Assembly (NCBI GenBank): GCA_958450365.1
Contig: CAUEEP010000742.1
Coordinates: 4,298,501-4,362,500, forward strand
Direction of reading: 5' to 3'
Length of the DNA: 64,000 nt
Source: Mesorhabditis belari
Taxonomy: Eukaryota > Nematoda > Chromadorea > Rhabditida > Rhabditidae
The translations under genes were made by a program, and so were the position numbers. The stretch's first letter is position 1. Every line of letters starts with the position of its first letter. The notes under the pieces are model-generated. The model did not search any database, had not been told where the DNA came from, and saw nothing but the letters and a program-made list of their open reading frames with translations. Shown one piece after another: positions 52,798 through 64,000 of this stretch.

Positions 52798-55487
52798 TCA
52801 CAATTTCTCTTCAGCGTAGTCGGCGAGGCGGAAAAGACGCCGAGATTCAGTGTCGGCCAGGGAGAAATCGCGTTGCTCGACTCGTCTGAAACAAAAGTTT
52901 CATAATTTTATTCATTTTATTCAATTTATATATTAAACTTTGTTTTTTCACTTAATTTAGTGAAAGGAATGACTTAGGAAATTCAAAAGATATTGGGGAA
53001 ATGAAGAACACTGCTTTCTTTTGAAGAAAGTCCTCAAACTGTCACATATACTTGTTGATTTGCTCAAAAATGATCTAGAATTGCTTTTTATTTGACATTA
53101 TATTATCTATAAATGTCAAAAAACTAGTTTAAAGTTCATCAAGTTTCAAATGCGTTAACTTTATAAATTTGGATATAAGCTTGATTTTTGATTCTCTACA
53201 ACTTTTCCATTGACACCAAAATGGGTTTCTTTTGAACAAAGTGCTCAAACTCTCACATATGACAATAGCCCGCAGTTTTCAAATTTACCAATCCAATAGA
53301 TTGAGATTAGCCTTGATGTGAGGAGAAGTCAAGGTCCAATTTGAAGATTAGCAGCCTTCCAGATTAGTTTGGTAAAGGAAAGGGAAAGGGGTTATGTAAA
53401 AGCCCTGCGCCAGACGACGAGCGATTACGCGGCCGCATAAAGAACACACAGAACACACTAATTTTAAGCGAAACTACCAAGTGTATCTTTTTGGAAATTT
53501 GGACATAAGCCAGGGAGAAATCGCGTTGCTCGACTCGTCTGAAACAAAAGTTCCATAATTTCATTCAATTTATTCAATTTTTATATTAGACTTTGTTTTT
53601 TGACTTAATTTAGTGAAAGGAATGACTTAGGAAATTCAAAAGAGATTGGGGAAATGAAGAACACTTGATACTTGTTGATTGATGATCTAGAATTGCTCAA
53701 AAATGATCTAGAATTGCTTTTTATTTGACATTATATTATCTATAAATGTCAAAAATCTAGTTTAAAGTTCATTAAGTTTAAAATGCATTAAGTTTATAAA
53801 TAGAAAAGTGGTCGTACTGGTCGGATAAGTCGTCGATAAGAAAATCGAATAATTCAGTGCTTTCCCTTCTCGAATTTTCTCATTTTCTCATTGTTAAAAC
53901 TCTTGAATTCCTTTAGAAATAGAAAAATATTAATTAATCAAAGGATATTTCACAGTTTTATGGATATTTCTAAACTTCTAGCTCACCTATATTCATGCGT
54001 GGCCACACTATGGTGAGGGCTTGAACTTCGATAGTACAAAAGTGAAGACTCCCGGGTTTTTCCCTGATTTTCTGAAAACAACTTATCAATTCCACTAATA
54101 AATAAACAAAAGAATAAATCAATTTACCGTATTTCTTCGAATAGAAGACCGGGTAAAGAGTATGATCGCGTACTCCTGCGTAGCAGCCCTTTTTAAAATT
54201 TCTTTTCTGCATAAAAGCTTTCAATCAAGTGCTATAGGGCTGGAAAATGACTCAAAAATCTGTTGGCTCATGTGGTATTTTTGAGTCATTTTCCAGCCCT
54301 ATAGCACTTCATTGAAAGCTTTTATGCAGAAAAGGAATTTTAAAAAGAGCTGCTACACAGGAGTACGCGATACTACTCTTTACCCGGTCTTCTATTCGAA
54401 GAAATACGGTACAATTTAATCCTCTTCAATAAAAACTGTTCTCAAATTCTTTATGAAAACGAAGCAACACTCTTGATCGGAAAAAAAAGACAAGAACTCA
54501 AGTCTTTCTCAAGGAAATTCGAGGATTGTAAATTTAAATCTAATTTTAAACATTAAACACTTTTATCATCTTTTATTGATGTTCTTTATTGGAATTATGT
54601 ATTTGAAACGAAAATTTCTACGAACTTCTGCTCTTCCACACGCAACACAACGCGCCCAAACAGCAAAAAGCCACCAAAAGAGCGATCATCAATGCGAGTG
54701 CCGCTTTTGCCCAATCGGGGATATACGAAAGAACCTCGAACATTCCCATGTCACACTCGAAAATGCCTAAAGAAAATTTGTGGTGAACCAGAGTTGGTAT
54801 CCGAGTTGAACTAGACTTGTGCCTTGTAGACATGGATGCTACAAACTACAAAATCAAACTACAGATGCTTGTAAAAATCGAGTCAACTTTGGGCTTTTGA
54901 ATGACAAAAAGATCAGAGTAATTTGCCATCTGATAATCTGCTATTTATAGCCTTTTGTAGTCTCGTCCCATGGGATAAAACTACAAACAGAAAAAAGCGT
55001 TATATTTCAGCGCAGAGATCGTGGATTGGCCTAATCTTGATGCCATTCGAAAGTCCAAAGTTGACTCGTTTTTTGGTAAAAACAGTTTGTAAAAATAGCC
55101 ATTCTACGCGTTTCTACAAGCGTTTATAGTCTGATCTTGTAGTTTGTAGCGCTGATGTCTGATACCTTGCTCGGTGAATCCGCAACTCCTCAACCGGGGC
55201 TCCATGATCTCATTCTCTTGTTGACTCATCGGAATCAAAGTGTATTGCGGATTAAAGCTTGCGTCATCAAGCGGATAGTTTAAGTAACCGCCGTGTACTT
55301 TTCCGTCACCTAATCTAAAAATTAAGTCATTGAGACAATCTAGAATCCTAACCCAAAAGTCTTAAATGATAACCAAGATAACTAAAAAGGCTTTATCAAA
55401 AGTTAGGACTTAAAATTTAGAATTGATAGATTTTCCTTGTCCTTTGAAAGAAAATTTCTATTCTTCTAACTCTGTTATTCTTTGTTT

Positions 55488-55519
<32 letters not shown>

Positions 55520-58500
55520 CTGTTGTTGTTGTTGTTGTTATTGTTGTTTTGTTGTTATTGTTGTTGTTGTTTTGTTGTTGTTGCTGCTGCTGTTGCTGTT
55601 GTTGTTGTTGTTGTTGTTGCTGCTGCTGTTGCTGTTGTTGTTGTTTTGTTGTTTAAACTCTTCACCTAAACTCCTCAACTGTATCGACTTCTTCAGGAGT
55701 CAACGAAGCAGTAATATAATACGGAATATGATCGAAATCAGCTGTAGCCTAAAAAGAGAACTTGTTCGTTGATTCATTGACTTTACTTTATCCGCCAACT
55801 TCGTGAGATCCATAGTAGCGATATTCGATTGCCGACTGTCGATGACAACCAGAAATCTCCTGAAAGTTATCCTACTTTCTCTAAAGTTATCTACTTTCTC
55901 TAAAGTTATCTACTTTCTCTAAAGTTATCTACTCAAGCACAAACCAAACATCTTGCAAATCGTCCGGTTTCTTCGCTGATTTCAAATCTAAAATCCGTTG
56001 ATGTTCTCCATTTCCGATATGATCGACGAAAGAACTCGGTGGATTGATTGAACAAGGTCTTTCCAAAAGATTCCATTGTCTGAAAAGAAAATACTGGTCT
56101 AATTTCTGACAAAAATAATTACGATATTACGTTATCTTGGGATAATTTTTATATAAAAATGATTTTCTTTATACTTTCTTTATACCTTCTTTATACCCTC
56201 TTTATACTTTCTTTATACCTTCCTTATACCTTCTTTATCCTTCTTTATACTTTCTTTATACCTTCTTTGTACCGGACTCCATTTATTCCACACTCCATCC
56301 ACTTTCGCTCGCACTGCAAACGTATAATCCCTTGGTCTTCGCTTTAAATTGAAAAATAGAAAGCATTTCCATTCGCATCCAAATTTCGGGCATCTAAGAG
56401 TTCACCATAAAGTGCTTTTAAAGTAAAAAAAAGCAAAAATTCGAACCTCAAATCGTCGTCTCTTAACTCTCTCGTTTCAATGATCGGATCATCGGAGGTT
56501 TGATCGATTGGAGTGTATCGTAGCTCAATAATAAACATTTAAAAAGTTACATATTCTAGCTTTACTTTAAGTAGATTTGAATTTATAAAAAAAACTGATA
56601 CCTGATAAATCACATTTGCAACAACGTTGAGCGGTTGAAAAACGATTGACGCAGCCAAGTCGGACTCGGACGCTACACGAGCTTCAGCGATTGAATATTC
56701 ACCTAAAGAAATTGCAATATATATGTCGTAGCCGTTTACGAAATTCAGCCGCTAACGAATCATTCGTTAACGGCTAGCCATTAACGATTTGCGATTTGAG
56801 TTAAGCTAGATAAGCTGATTTGCGTCTTGCATAAATAGTTTGAAATCAAAAACTCATTTGAATCAGGCCATGTTCGCAGAAGCCAATTACAAATTGTACA
56901 CGGCTAGCAAAAGAATTTCATTCGTTATCGGCTAGCCGTTAATGAATCATTCTTTAGGGTAGCCGTTAACGAATCATTCTTTAGGGTAGCCGTTAACGAA
57001 TCATTCTTTAGAGGCTAGCCGTTAACGAATCATTCTTTAGCGGCTAGCCATTAATGAATCATTCTTTAGCAGCTAGCTGTTAACGAATCATTCTTTAGAG
57101 GCTAGCCATTAACGAATCATTCTTTAGGGTAGCCGTTAACGAATCATTCTTTAGCAGCTAGCCGTTAACGAATCATTCTTTAGAGGCTAGCCGTTAACGA
57201 ATCATTCTTTAGCGGCTAGCCATTAATGAATCATTCTTTAGCAGCTAGCTGTTAACGAATCATTCTTTAGAGGCTAGCCATTAACGAATCATTCTTTAGG
57301 GTAGCCGTTAACGAATCATTCTTTAGCAGCTAGCCGTTAACGAATCATTCTTTAGGGTAGCCGTTAACGAATCATTCTTTAGCAGCTAGCCGTTAACGAA
57401 TCATTCTTTAGAGGCTAACCGTTAACGAATCATTCTTTAGCAGCTAGCCGTTAACGAATCATTCTTTAGAGGCTAACCGTTAACGAATCATTCTTTAGCA
57501 GCTAGCCGTTAACGAATCATTCTTTAGCGGCTAGCCGTTAACGAATCATTCTTTAGCGGCTAGCCGTTAACGAATCATTCTTTAGAGGCTAACCGTTAAC
57601 GAATCATTCTTTAGCAGCTAGCCGTTAACGAATCATTCTTTAGAGGCTAACCGTTAACGAATCATTCTTTAGCAGCTAGCCGTTAACGAATCATTCTTTA
57701 GAGGCTAGCCGTTAACGAATCATTCTTTAGCAGCTAGCTGTTAACGAATCATTCTTTAGAGGCTAGCCATTAACGAATCATTCTTTAGGGTAGCCGTTAA
57801 TGAATCATTCTTTAACGGCTGAATTTCGTAAACGGCTACGACATATATATGAAAAACGATTCTTTTCTTAGTTTTCTTAGTTTAATTCAATTTATCAATT
57901 TTGCTTATACAAAAATTCAAAATAAACCTTGAACTAAAGTCGAAAAAACAGCCCAAGTAGATTTGATTTTCGATGTTTTACCCCATTTGACACGAGCGGC
58001 TTTTTCGTTCTAAAACATCTTATTTCAAGTCGATTTCAAGCCTATTTCAAGTCTTTTAACAATTCATCCAATCTTTCAAAGCTTTTTATGGCATAAGCAA
58101 TTGAATTTTGGTATCACTAACCTCAGCGGCCGTCATTAATGTTACATTGTATGTGCTACCAGGAGAAAGATGTTTCAAAAGGAATTCACTACTCCTTCCC
58201 GCTTCCACGAATCCTGTTTCCAATATTTCTTTCTCAATTCCCTCATTTGAGTGAAGGGTTTTCGCTCGGATCTGAAAATTTTCAACATATTGTATTTATT
58301 TTAATTGAAAAACCCCGTTTAGACAAAAGTTTTCATTTTTTTTTTGTCATTGCTCAATTATTTAAAGACTTCTAAAGGCTTTAAATAAGTTATAAAGCTT
58401 TTTGAGGGTAGGCTAATTTCTGCAACTTTTTTTGCGCAACTCGCCATAACTTTCTTCTAAGCGGACCAATCTTTATCATTTTGGTCCACTTATTGGGTTG

Positions 58501-61500
58501 GGGAGAATGAGTCGGCGCCGAAAATCGAAAAAAATGTCTAAAACTTCTATTCGACTTCGTCAAATAATATGCGTTTGATATGAGTAGAATGGTTAACTAA
58601 TTCTCTACAAAATGACATTTAAAAGAAAATTCAAACAGCGCCTCCGCTCAAGAAAAAACGATTTTTTCGCAAAAACTACAAACTGTGATCTAGAAAAAAC
58701 CATTGGTGGGATCTTCCTGCAAATTTGGCAACTTAAGTAATTGAATGTGCTCTATCTTTTTTATATAAACACCAAAGAAGGTTTATGTGAAAGAAACTGT
58801 TCAAATGATGAGTCGGACTCTTTGCCATTTTAACCAGCTGCGTTTGGAAGTTCATAAACTCCACGAAAGAAAAGCTTTGTGGAATCTCTCAAAAGTGATT
58901 TTGTAGAGAAATAGTGGATCCTTTTGATGAAACCAAACGTATGTTTAAAGAAGGCTTTATGTGTGCAAAAAGTCCCTTTAAAGTTGGGCGCCGACTCATT
59001 CTCCCCAACCCAATAGAACAAAGTTATGGTGAGTTGCGCAAAAAAAGTTGCAGAAATTAGCCTACCCCACTTTTTGCTTTAAATAATAGTTTGAAAAAGC
59101 TAATGACGTCGAAAAAATTGATGAAAATCCAACAAAAACACTTATTTTTAAACTCTTGAAGGCACGAAAAAGGATTTTAGAGACATTGAAAGTTTAGAAT
59201 GTTTATGATAGAAAAGCTTACGGAGAATTTCGCATTTGGAGCTCCCATCCAAGCCGATGGCCATGCGACGATGATTGAGTTCGGTGTTCGGATCTGAATT
59301 TGTATCATGTCGTTTATGAAAGCATAATCAGTTTACCTTCTGCTTAATGATATATGAATCTCCGACGGCTAGTGTATTCGTGGCTATCCAAGCTGTACTA
59401 CCGTAACCGAAAGTGGTTCCCGCCTAGAATTTGAAAAGAAATCTAAAGTACACTTTAGATTTAAAGAAATCTAAAGTACACTTTAGATTTAAAGAAATCT
59501 AAAGTACACTTTAGATTTAAAGAAATCTAAAGTGTACTTTAGATTTAAAGAAATCTAAAGTGTACTTTTCCAGTCACCTAATCTAAAAGTTAAGTCATTA
59601 TCTCGTCAATCTATTGGGTTTGTGAATTGAAAACTGCGGGACTTTGAACTAAAATTTCTTCAACATCAAACCATAAATTCATTTCAAATAATTTCCATTA
59701 TTATTGACGACTTCTGCTCATTTTACAGGCAATTTGCGGATTCCTCTTTCGTGGTAGGATTTTGGCTTGTGTGTGAGACAAGTGTGAGACTCAAAAATGG
59801 AGGACTGGAGATGTCCCAGTTTGAGCACTTTCTTCGAAAGAAACCCATTTTGGTGTCAATAGAAAAGTTGTTAGAGAATCAAAAATTAGGTTTATAGCCA
59901 AATTTCCAAAAAGTATTTAGTATTAGGGTGAACCAAAAGTTTTCTATTTTTTTTTTGCTCTTTAAGTGTGAACAATTTTTTAAAACTAGTAAATTCGTTT
60001 TATATATATGTGCCATATTTATTTTGTATTTGATCTGCTCATAAGCCAGGGAGAAATCGCGTTGCTCGACTCGTCTGAAACAAAAGTTCCATAATTTCAT
60101 TCAATTTATTCAATTTATATATTAGACTTTGTTTTTTGACTTAATTTAGTGAAAGGAATGACTTAGGAAATTCAAAAGAGATTGGGGAAATGAAGAACAC
60201 TGCTTTCTTTTGAAGAAAGTCCTCAAACTGTCACATATACTTGTTGATTTGCTCAAAAATGATCTAGAATTGCTTTTTATTTGACATTATATTATCTATA
60301 AATGTCAAAAAACTAGTTTAAAGTTCATCAAGTTTCAAATGCGTTAACTTTATAAATTTGGATATAAGCTTGATTTTTGATTCTCTACAACTTTTCCATT
60401 GACACCAAAATGGGTTTCTTTTGAACAAAGTGCTCAAACTCTCACATATGACAATAGCCCGCAGTTTTCAATTCACCAATCCAATAGATTGAGATTAGCC
60501 TTGATGTGAGGAGAAGTCAAGGTCCAATTTGAAGATTAGCAGCCTTCCAGATTAGTTTGGTAAAGGAAAGGGAAAGGGGTTATGTAAAAGCCCTGCGCCA
60601 GACGACGAGCGATTACGCGGCCGCATAAAGAACACACAGAACACACTAATTTTAAGCGAAACTACCAAGTGTATCTTTTTGGAAATTTGGATATAAGCCA
60701 GGGAGAAATCGCGTTGCTCGACTCGTCTGAAACAAAAGTTCCATAATTTCATTCAATTTATTCAATTTATATATTAAACTTTGTTTTTTGACTTAATTTA
60801 GTGAAAGGAATGACTTAGGAAATTCAAAAGAGCGCCATTATTGAAAACAAGGGTTCAATGCAGACTGAAGCGGCCAAAAAAATATGCCAAGTGGAAGGTG
60901 AAGGATTGATCTCCAACATATTGGAAACAAAAATTTAAAAACGGCGAACTTGGTCTCGAAGATCAGCCACGTTTGGGTCGGTCAACTACTGTGGACTCTG
61001 AAGCTCTACGCAACGCTGTTGAAGCCAATCCATTAGGCTCTCCGCTGAACTGGATATTCCTCAAACATCAGTTATCCGGCACCTTCATGCCCTTGGAAAG
61101 ACCAACAAAAGCTGCCGAGAAGTTGCCGACATGATTTAACGGAAAATTAAGCTCAAAATCGTGTAGACACTTGCCGAAAACTGCTGGAAAATCCGCACGA
61201 TGACCGCTTTATTCCCCGAATTGTGACTTGTGATGAAGAGTGGGTCTATTTTAGTAATCCGGAGAAGCAAATTGAGTGGTTGAATCCCGGGCAAGTAGCG
61301 GAACCGGTAGCAAAACTTGATCGATTCTCAAGGAAGGCATTACTGTGTGTTTGGTGGAATTTCGAAGGCATTATTCACTTTGAGCTAGTTCCAAATGGTC
61401 GGAACATCGACGCAAATCTCTACTGCGCCCAACTTGACCGGATGTATGCGCCGCTTAATGAAAAATATCCCGCTTTGGGCAATCGAAAGCGCATAGTCCT

Positions 61501-63625
61501 TCAGCAGGACAATGCAAAACCACACACCACTAGACAAACCAAGGAAAAGATCAAAAATCTCGACTCAATTGAACTTCTTCCACATCCAGCGTACAGTCCG
61601 GATCTTACACCATCCGATTATCATCTTTTCAGCTCCATGGCGCACTTGCTTCGCGGACGAGCCTTCAACAATCTGGGCGAAGTCGAAAAAGGGTGCCGCG
61701 AGTTTTTCGCCTCTAAGAACAAGGAGTGGTACCGCCGCGGGATCGGCCAACTTGCCGATAGATGGCTTCAAGTCATAGATTCGAATGGTCTTTATTTTGA
61801 AGCTTAGAGTTCGTTCGTTGTTGTTTTATTTATGTTGAAAGTTTTGATTAAAAAAAAATAGAAAACTTTTGGTTCACCCTAATAGTTTCGCTTAAAATGC
61901 AAGTTTTGTGAAAACTCGTAAATTCGGCATTTCTTCAAAACCAGTTTTTGAATCGTTCTGCAAATTTGGATAAAAGCTTGATTTTTGATTCTTTACAACT
62001 TTTCCATTGACACCAAAATGGGTTTCTTTTGAAGAAAGGGCTCAAACTGTCAATAGCCCGCAGTTTTCAATTCACCAATCCAATAGATTTCAAGAAGATA
62101 GATGACTCGATTACTCGAGTCGATGATTAATCGATGACTCGATTATTAATCATAGAATCATGCCTGTATTGTTATGTTGTAGACATTTCCTGGATTAAGT
62201 CTCGTTCCAAGGAATGAAGTCTTCGGTATTGGGATATTTGTTGTAAATTTCTTTGTAAACGTTTGCGATTCGGGGTAGAATTCGTAGACGTTTATCTAAA
62301 AAGAAAAGAAATTGAAATTTATTGAAAAAAAGAGCTTTATTTCTTACAAAATATTGATTAATCGCAACGTGATGTTGGCCAGTTGAGATATCGGGTGGAG
62401 CCCACGAGATTTCAAGGGAATCATTTCCCTTTGCGATCACCATCAACTCCATTGGTGGTGGTAGCCAATTTAAAGCTGAAATATTAGCAATAAACTAGAA
62501 AATCGAATGTCAAATATCGAAAAATAGATGAAATTACCTGCTAGCGAAGTTTTAGCCACATTACTCCCATACCAAAGACTCGTCCCATCATGGCTAAATG
62601 GTTTTTGGTTGATCCAATGATTCAATTTGATTAAAACTTGATTTTAGATCTGATTCAGAGCTAATATCTAATCTAATATATAAAAAAAGTAAGAGTAAAC
62701 CTAAACGCCTCGACACTGACTCGATATGAAGTGTTGCCTTGTAGATTGATGAATGTGTAATCACGGAGATGACCCTCCACATGAAAAGATTTTGGATGAC
62801 GCTTTTGAAGCTCTTGTTCTGAAGAATCGTGTGTGAAAGATCGTATTTCTCTAATAGTAGTGAGTCGAGTTAATGACTCGGCCTCATGGGTATACCTCTC
62901 AGGGTACGCACAAGGTTATACCCATACCTTTGGGTTATGGGTATACCTCAGAGGTATACCCATAACCCCCTAAATTGCCATCGGCAATCAAAAACCCGAC
63001 AAAAGCGCAACAAAACCGCGACAAACCCCACCCCTCAAGCCGAGATCCCGGTTTCTAAGTTCTCGTAGAAGCTCAACACTCTAATCCCCTGCTAGATCTC
63101 ATCAGCTAGATCTCATCAGCTAGATCTCATCAGCTAGATCTCATCAGCTAGATCTTATCAGCTAGATCTCATTAGCTAAATCTCATCATCAGCTATCTTT
63201 TCCGACATCAGCTACCTTCTGATCAACTGTTTTTGAGATTTCCAAGAATTTAGATGAATCTCTACTACTAGAGAAAATAGAGGATTTATTTTCACAAACC
63301 TTTCATTATTGCTACGACGAGTCTCTGCTTTGTAGTGGCATTCAGAAACTCTTCAGGCACTCTCCAATGGATATCAATTCGATCATTCCTCACATCAATC
63401 ACTTCAACCGGTTCCAGCGATTCAGACCAATCAAGAACTAGAAAAGAATTGAAGAAATTACCTGTTTGCTTGAACTTTTTAAACTTATCAATAGTTTAAA
63501 ACATTGAAGTTAAAGGAACTTCAAGAATTTGACTCCAAAAACTTACATGGTATGAAAATCTGTGTCTGCACTCCTTGGCCATTCACTGGTTTCAAAAATA
63601 GAAATGAAATCAAAAAGCTTAGCAT
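52798..63625 (-). CDS. Single-pass fibronectin type III receptor with RPTP-like juxtamembrane region
   Basis: Twenty minus-strand exons: 63547-63625, 63300-63437, 62701-62818, 62538-62593, 62348-62475, 62164-62295, 59337-59423, 59222-59293, 58122-58271, 57928-58009, 56602-56702, 56447-56523, 56262-56393, 55933-56079, 55787-55859, 55666-55748, 55166-55314, 54626-54766, 53987-54071, 52798-52885; 705 residues, all phases agree. A signal peptide ([16 protein letters not shown]) is followed by about four fibronectin III modules (signatures [20 protein letters not shown] with [41 protein letters not shown]). A membrane-proximal part follows with [17 protein letters not shown], resembling that of receptor tyrosine phosphatases. 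Then come a transmembrane helix ([20 protein letters not shown]) and a ~57-residue tail with LLYYRSSS and THEYRR but no phosphatase. Exon 6 uses a GC donor. Introns hold a mariner copy, a 1.1-kb foldback satellite and several MITEs. Confidence 0.8.
53160..53640. repeat. Mariner-type MITE fused to a copy of the receptor's last exon
   Basis: A mariner-type segment (53163-53505) runs directly into a copy of the last receptor exon start, its acceptor and intron (53509-53640, matching 52857-52985). The whole 52.86-53.64 kb stretch recurs at 60045-60832. It lies in the last intron of the receptor gene. Confidence 0.65.
54126..54411. mobile_element. Hairpin MITE, family G (intronic)
   Basis: Arms of about 130 nt from CCGTATTTCTTCGAATAGAA to the complement, nearly perfect, around a short loop (AATCTGTTGGCTCATGTGG). 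It lies in the receptor intron between the transmembrane exon and the next exon. The ends resemble family B (CCGTATTT...AATAG). Confidence 0.8.
54837..55165. mobile_element. Repeat family E copy next to a receptor exon
   Basis: Palindromic ends with GCTACAAACTACAA(G/A)ATCA and CGTTTCTACAAGCG blocks. It lies in the receptor intron and touches the donor of exon 17. Related copies at 39380 (with exon sequence) and 45950. Confidence 0.65.
55484..55655. repeat. (GTT)n / (CAA)n triplet array
   Basis: About 57 triplets of GTT with GCT and TTT variants in a receptor intron. The poly-Cys, poly-Leu and poly-Val frames are artefacts. Confidence 0.85.
56722..57849. repeat. Large foldback element with ~30-nt tandem array
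   Basis: Left end ATATATATGTCGTAGCCG then TTTACGAAATTCAGCCG; the right end is the exact complement ending CGACATATATAT. Between about 56935 and 57820 lie roughly thirty copies of a 28-30-nt unit with GTTAACGAATCATTCTTTAG and a variable GGCTAGC part. It lies in a receptor intron. The first 18 nt are identical to the element at 48243. Confidence 0.85.
58403..59068. mobile_element. Nested hairpin element (intronic)
   Basis: Outer arms GGTAGGCTAATTTCTGCAAC and complement enclose inner arms TTGGGTTGGGGAGAATGAGT and complement. About 665 nt, in the receptor intron between exons 8 and 9. Non-coding. Confidence 0.7.
59445..59572. repeat. TAAAGAAATCTAAAGTACACT repeats
   Basis: Five units of about 26 nt, GAAATCTAAAGTACACTTTA, each itself a palindrome around GTAC, immediately upstream of the mariner-type insertion. 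Confidence 0.7.
59611..62092 (+). mobile_element. Mariner-type MITE interrupted by a mariner transposon and a segmental copy
   Basis: The outer MITE starts TTGGGTTTGTGAATTGAAAA at about 59614 and ends near 62092. Inside it, at a TA, sits a mariner element (about 59935-61882) with ends GGGTGAACCAAAAGTTTTCT and complement. 61223-61807 encodes an uninterrupted 194-residue C-terminal transposase part with [20 protein letters not shown] and [11 protein letters not shown], the D,D34D triad of mariner. The N-terminal part (60833-61220) is broken by stops. Into its 5' end a copy of 52.86-53.64 kb has been inserted (60045-60832). All of it lies in one receptor intron. Confidence 0.8.
62846..63281. mobile_element. 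MITE, family B, with an inner palindrome
   Basis: Ends CGTATTTCTCTAATAGTAGT and TACTACTAGAGAAAATAGA. Inside, 62886-62965 is a palindromic ATGGGTATACCTC cluster, and 63090-63180 repeats TAGATCTCATCAGC. It lies in receptor intron 2. Confidence 0.65.
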
Positions 63626-64000
63626 ATAAATGTCGATAAATCAATGTCGATCAGTGGTGAGAAAAATTTGAGAAATGGTTAATGAGAGAAAAGGCGGAAG
63701 AAATGAGGAGTGATCTCATCAAACACACACTGACATTCCAAGGGCATTTCATATTTTTTCTAACTTCAAAAGACTGCATTTTTTCGGGGAAATCTTTGAA
63801 AAGATGTTCTTAAAATTATCAAAATTCTATTGAAAATCAAATTTTTTAAGAAATATTAGGTACTTGCAAAAGAAACTGCCAGCTAATAATTGTCCTAAGC
63901 TAATAATTGTCCTTCTAGAAATCGTTTCGGGGAGGGTTTTTCCAGATTTTTCCCCTCATCGAAATGTAAAAGTTTTCAAGTTGCGAGTATGAAAGTTTAC
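63626..64000. promoter_or_regulatory. Upstream region of the fibronectin receptor
   Basis: 374 nt upstream of the minus-strand ATG, AT-rich, presumed promoter and 5' UTR. No specific motif recognised; a short direct repeat AGCTAATAATTGTCCT occurs at 63881-63914. Confidence 0.35.

Noticed and set aside
55423..55772. Poly-Cys / poly-Leu / poly-Val frames
   Set aside because: GTT triplet array in a receptor intron; real exons 16 and 17 of the receptor lie beside it on the minus strand.
56344..56538. Read-through of receptor exon 12 into the following sequence
   Set aside because: The open frame continues but ends in a stop; a 53-nt intron (56394-56446) restores the fibronectin frame and agrees with both neighbouring phases.
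53364..60752. Three small minus-strand proteins starting [19 protein letters not shown]
   Set aside because: They are intron plus the first part of duplicated receptor exon 20; the Met is in intron sequence.

Overview
The window looks like nuclear DNA of a free-living rhabditid-type nematode. It is AT-rich, genes are split by many short introns (37-60 nt) with TTTTCAG-like acceptors, and the gene content is nematode-like: serpentine chemoreceptors, a C-type lectin, a ShKT-domain protein, a type-B carboxylesterase and the BBSome gene bbs-8 with an upstream X-box. A 20-nt exact match to the nematode spliced leader SL1 is also present. I cannot name the genus. All gene models below were spliced by eye; for each multi-exon model called complete, exon phases agree and the total coding length divides by three.

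Layout. 1-328: 3' end of a gene ending in RGRGRG. 1093-3792 (+): secreted-type protein with P/T-rich and Q-rich stretches and a C-terminal ShKT domain. 4112-8965 (+): 16-exon carboxylesterase. 8966-12271: repeats only. 12272-15371 (+) and 23495-25820 (+): two paralogous eight-exon chemoreceptor genes. 15.4-21.0 kb between them: GC-rich blocks in inverted copies, an SL1-like sequence, and scrambled chemoreceptor and four-TM gene exon fragments. 21038-23042 (-) and 26863-28929 (-): two paralogous four-exon, four-TM membrane proteins of unknown function. 29537-31524 (+): C-type lectin with a Tc1/Tc3-like transposon in intron 1. 33319-35472 (+): another seven-TM receptor whose promoter and first exon are triplicated. 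37832-45299 (+): bbs-8 (TTC8 orthologue), with introns swollen by a non-LTR fragment, a Tc1/mariner remnant and MITEs. 45.3-51.8 kb: gene-poor, with foldback and simple satellites. 51824-52706 (+): small amidated neuropeptide precursor resembling the calcitonin type. 52798-63625 (-): 20-exon, 705-residue, single-pass receptor with fibronectin type III domains, convergent with the neuropeptide gene.

Mobile and repeated DNA dominates the non-coding sequence. I see at least five TIR/MITE families: CCGTAAATACTGTAATAGT; CCGTATTTTCTCTAATAGTA; CAGTACTGGACAATGAAATA; a mariner-type TTGGGTTGGTGAATTG; and CCGTATTTCTTCGAATAG. There are also long hairpins, foldback elements enclosing tandem arrays that share terminal sequence, and a nested mariner copy. 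Two different exons of the fibronectin receptor have been copied into repeats elsewhere in the window. Most minisatellites lie inside introns.

The genes do not form one pathway. bbs-8 belongs to sensory cilia, where nematode chemoreceptors work, but nothing in the sequence links them beyond proximity. The most unusual points are the bbs-8 intron whose donor reads GG instead of GT and which is open in frame, the SL1-like element, the calcitonin-like precursor, the shared-end foldback satellites, and the exon copies in repeats.
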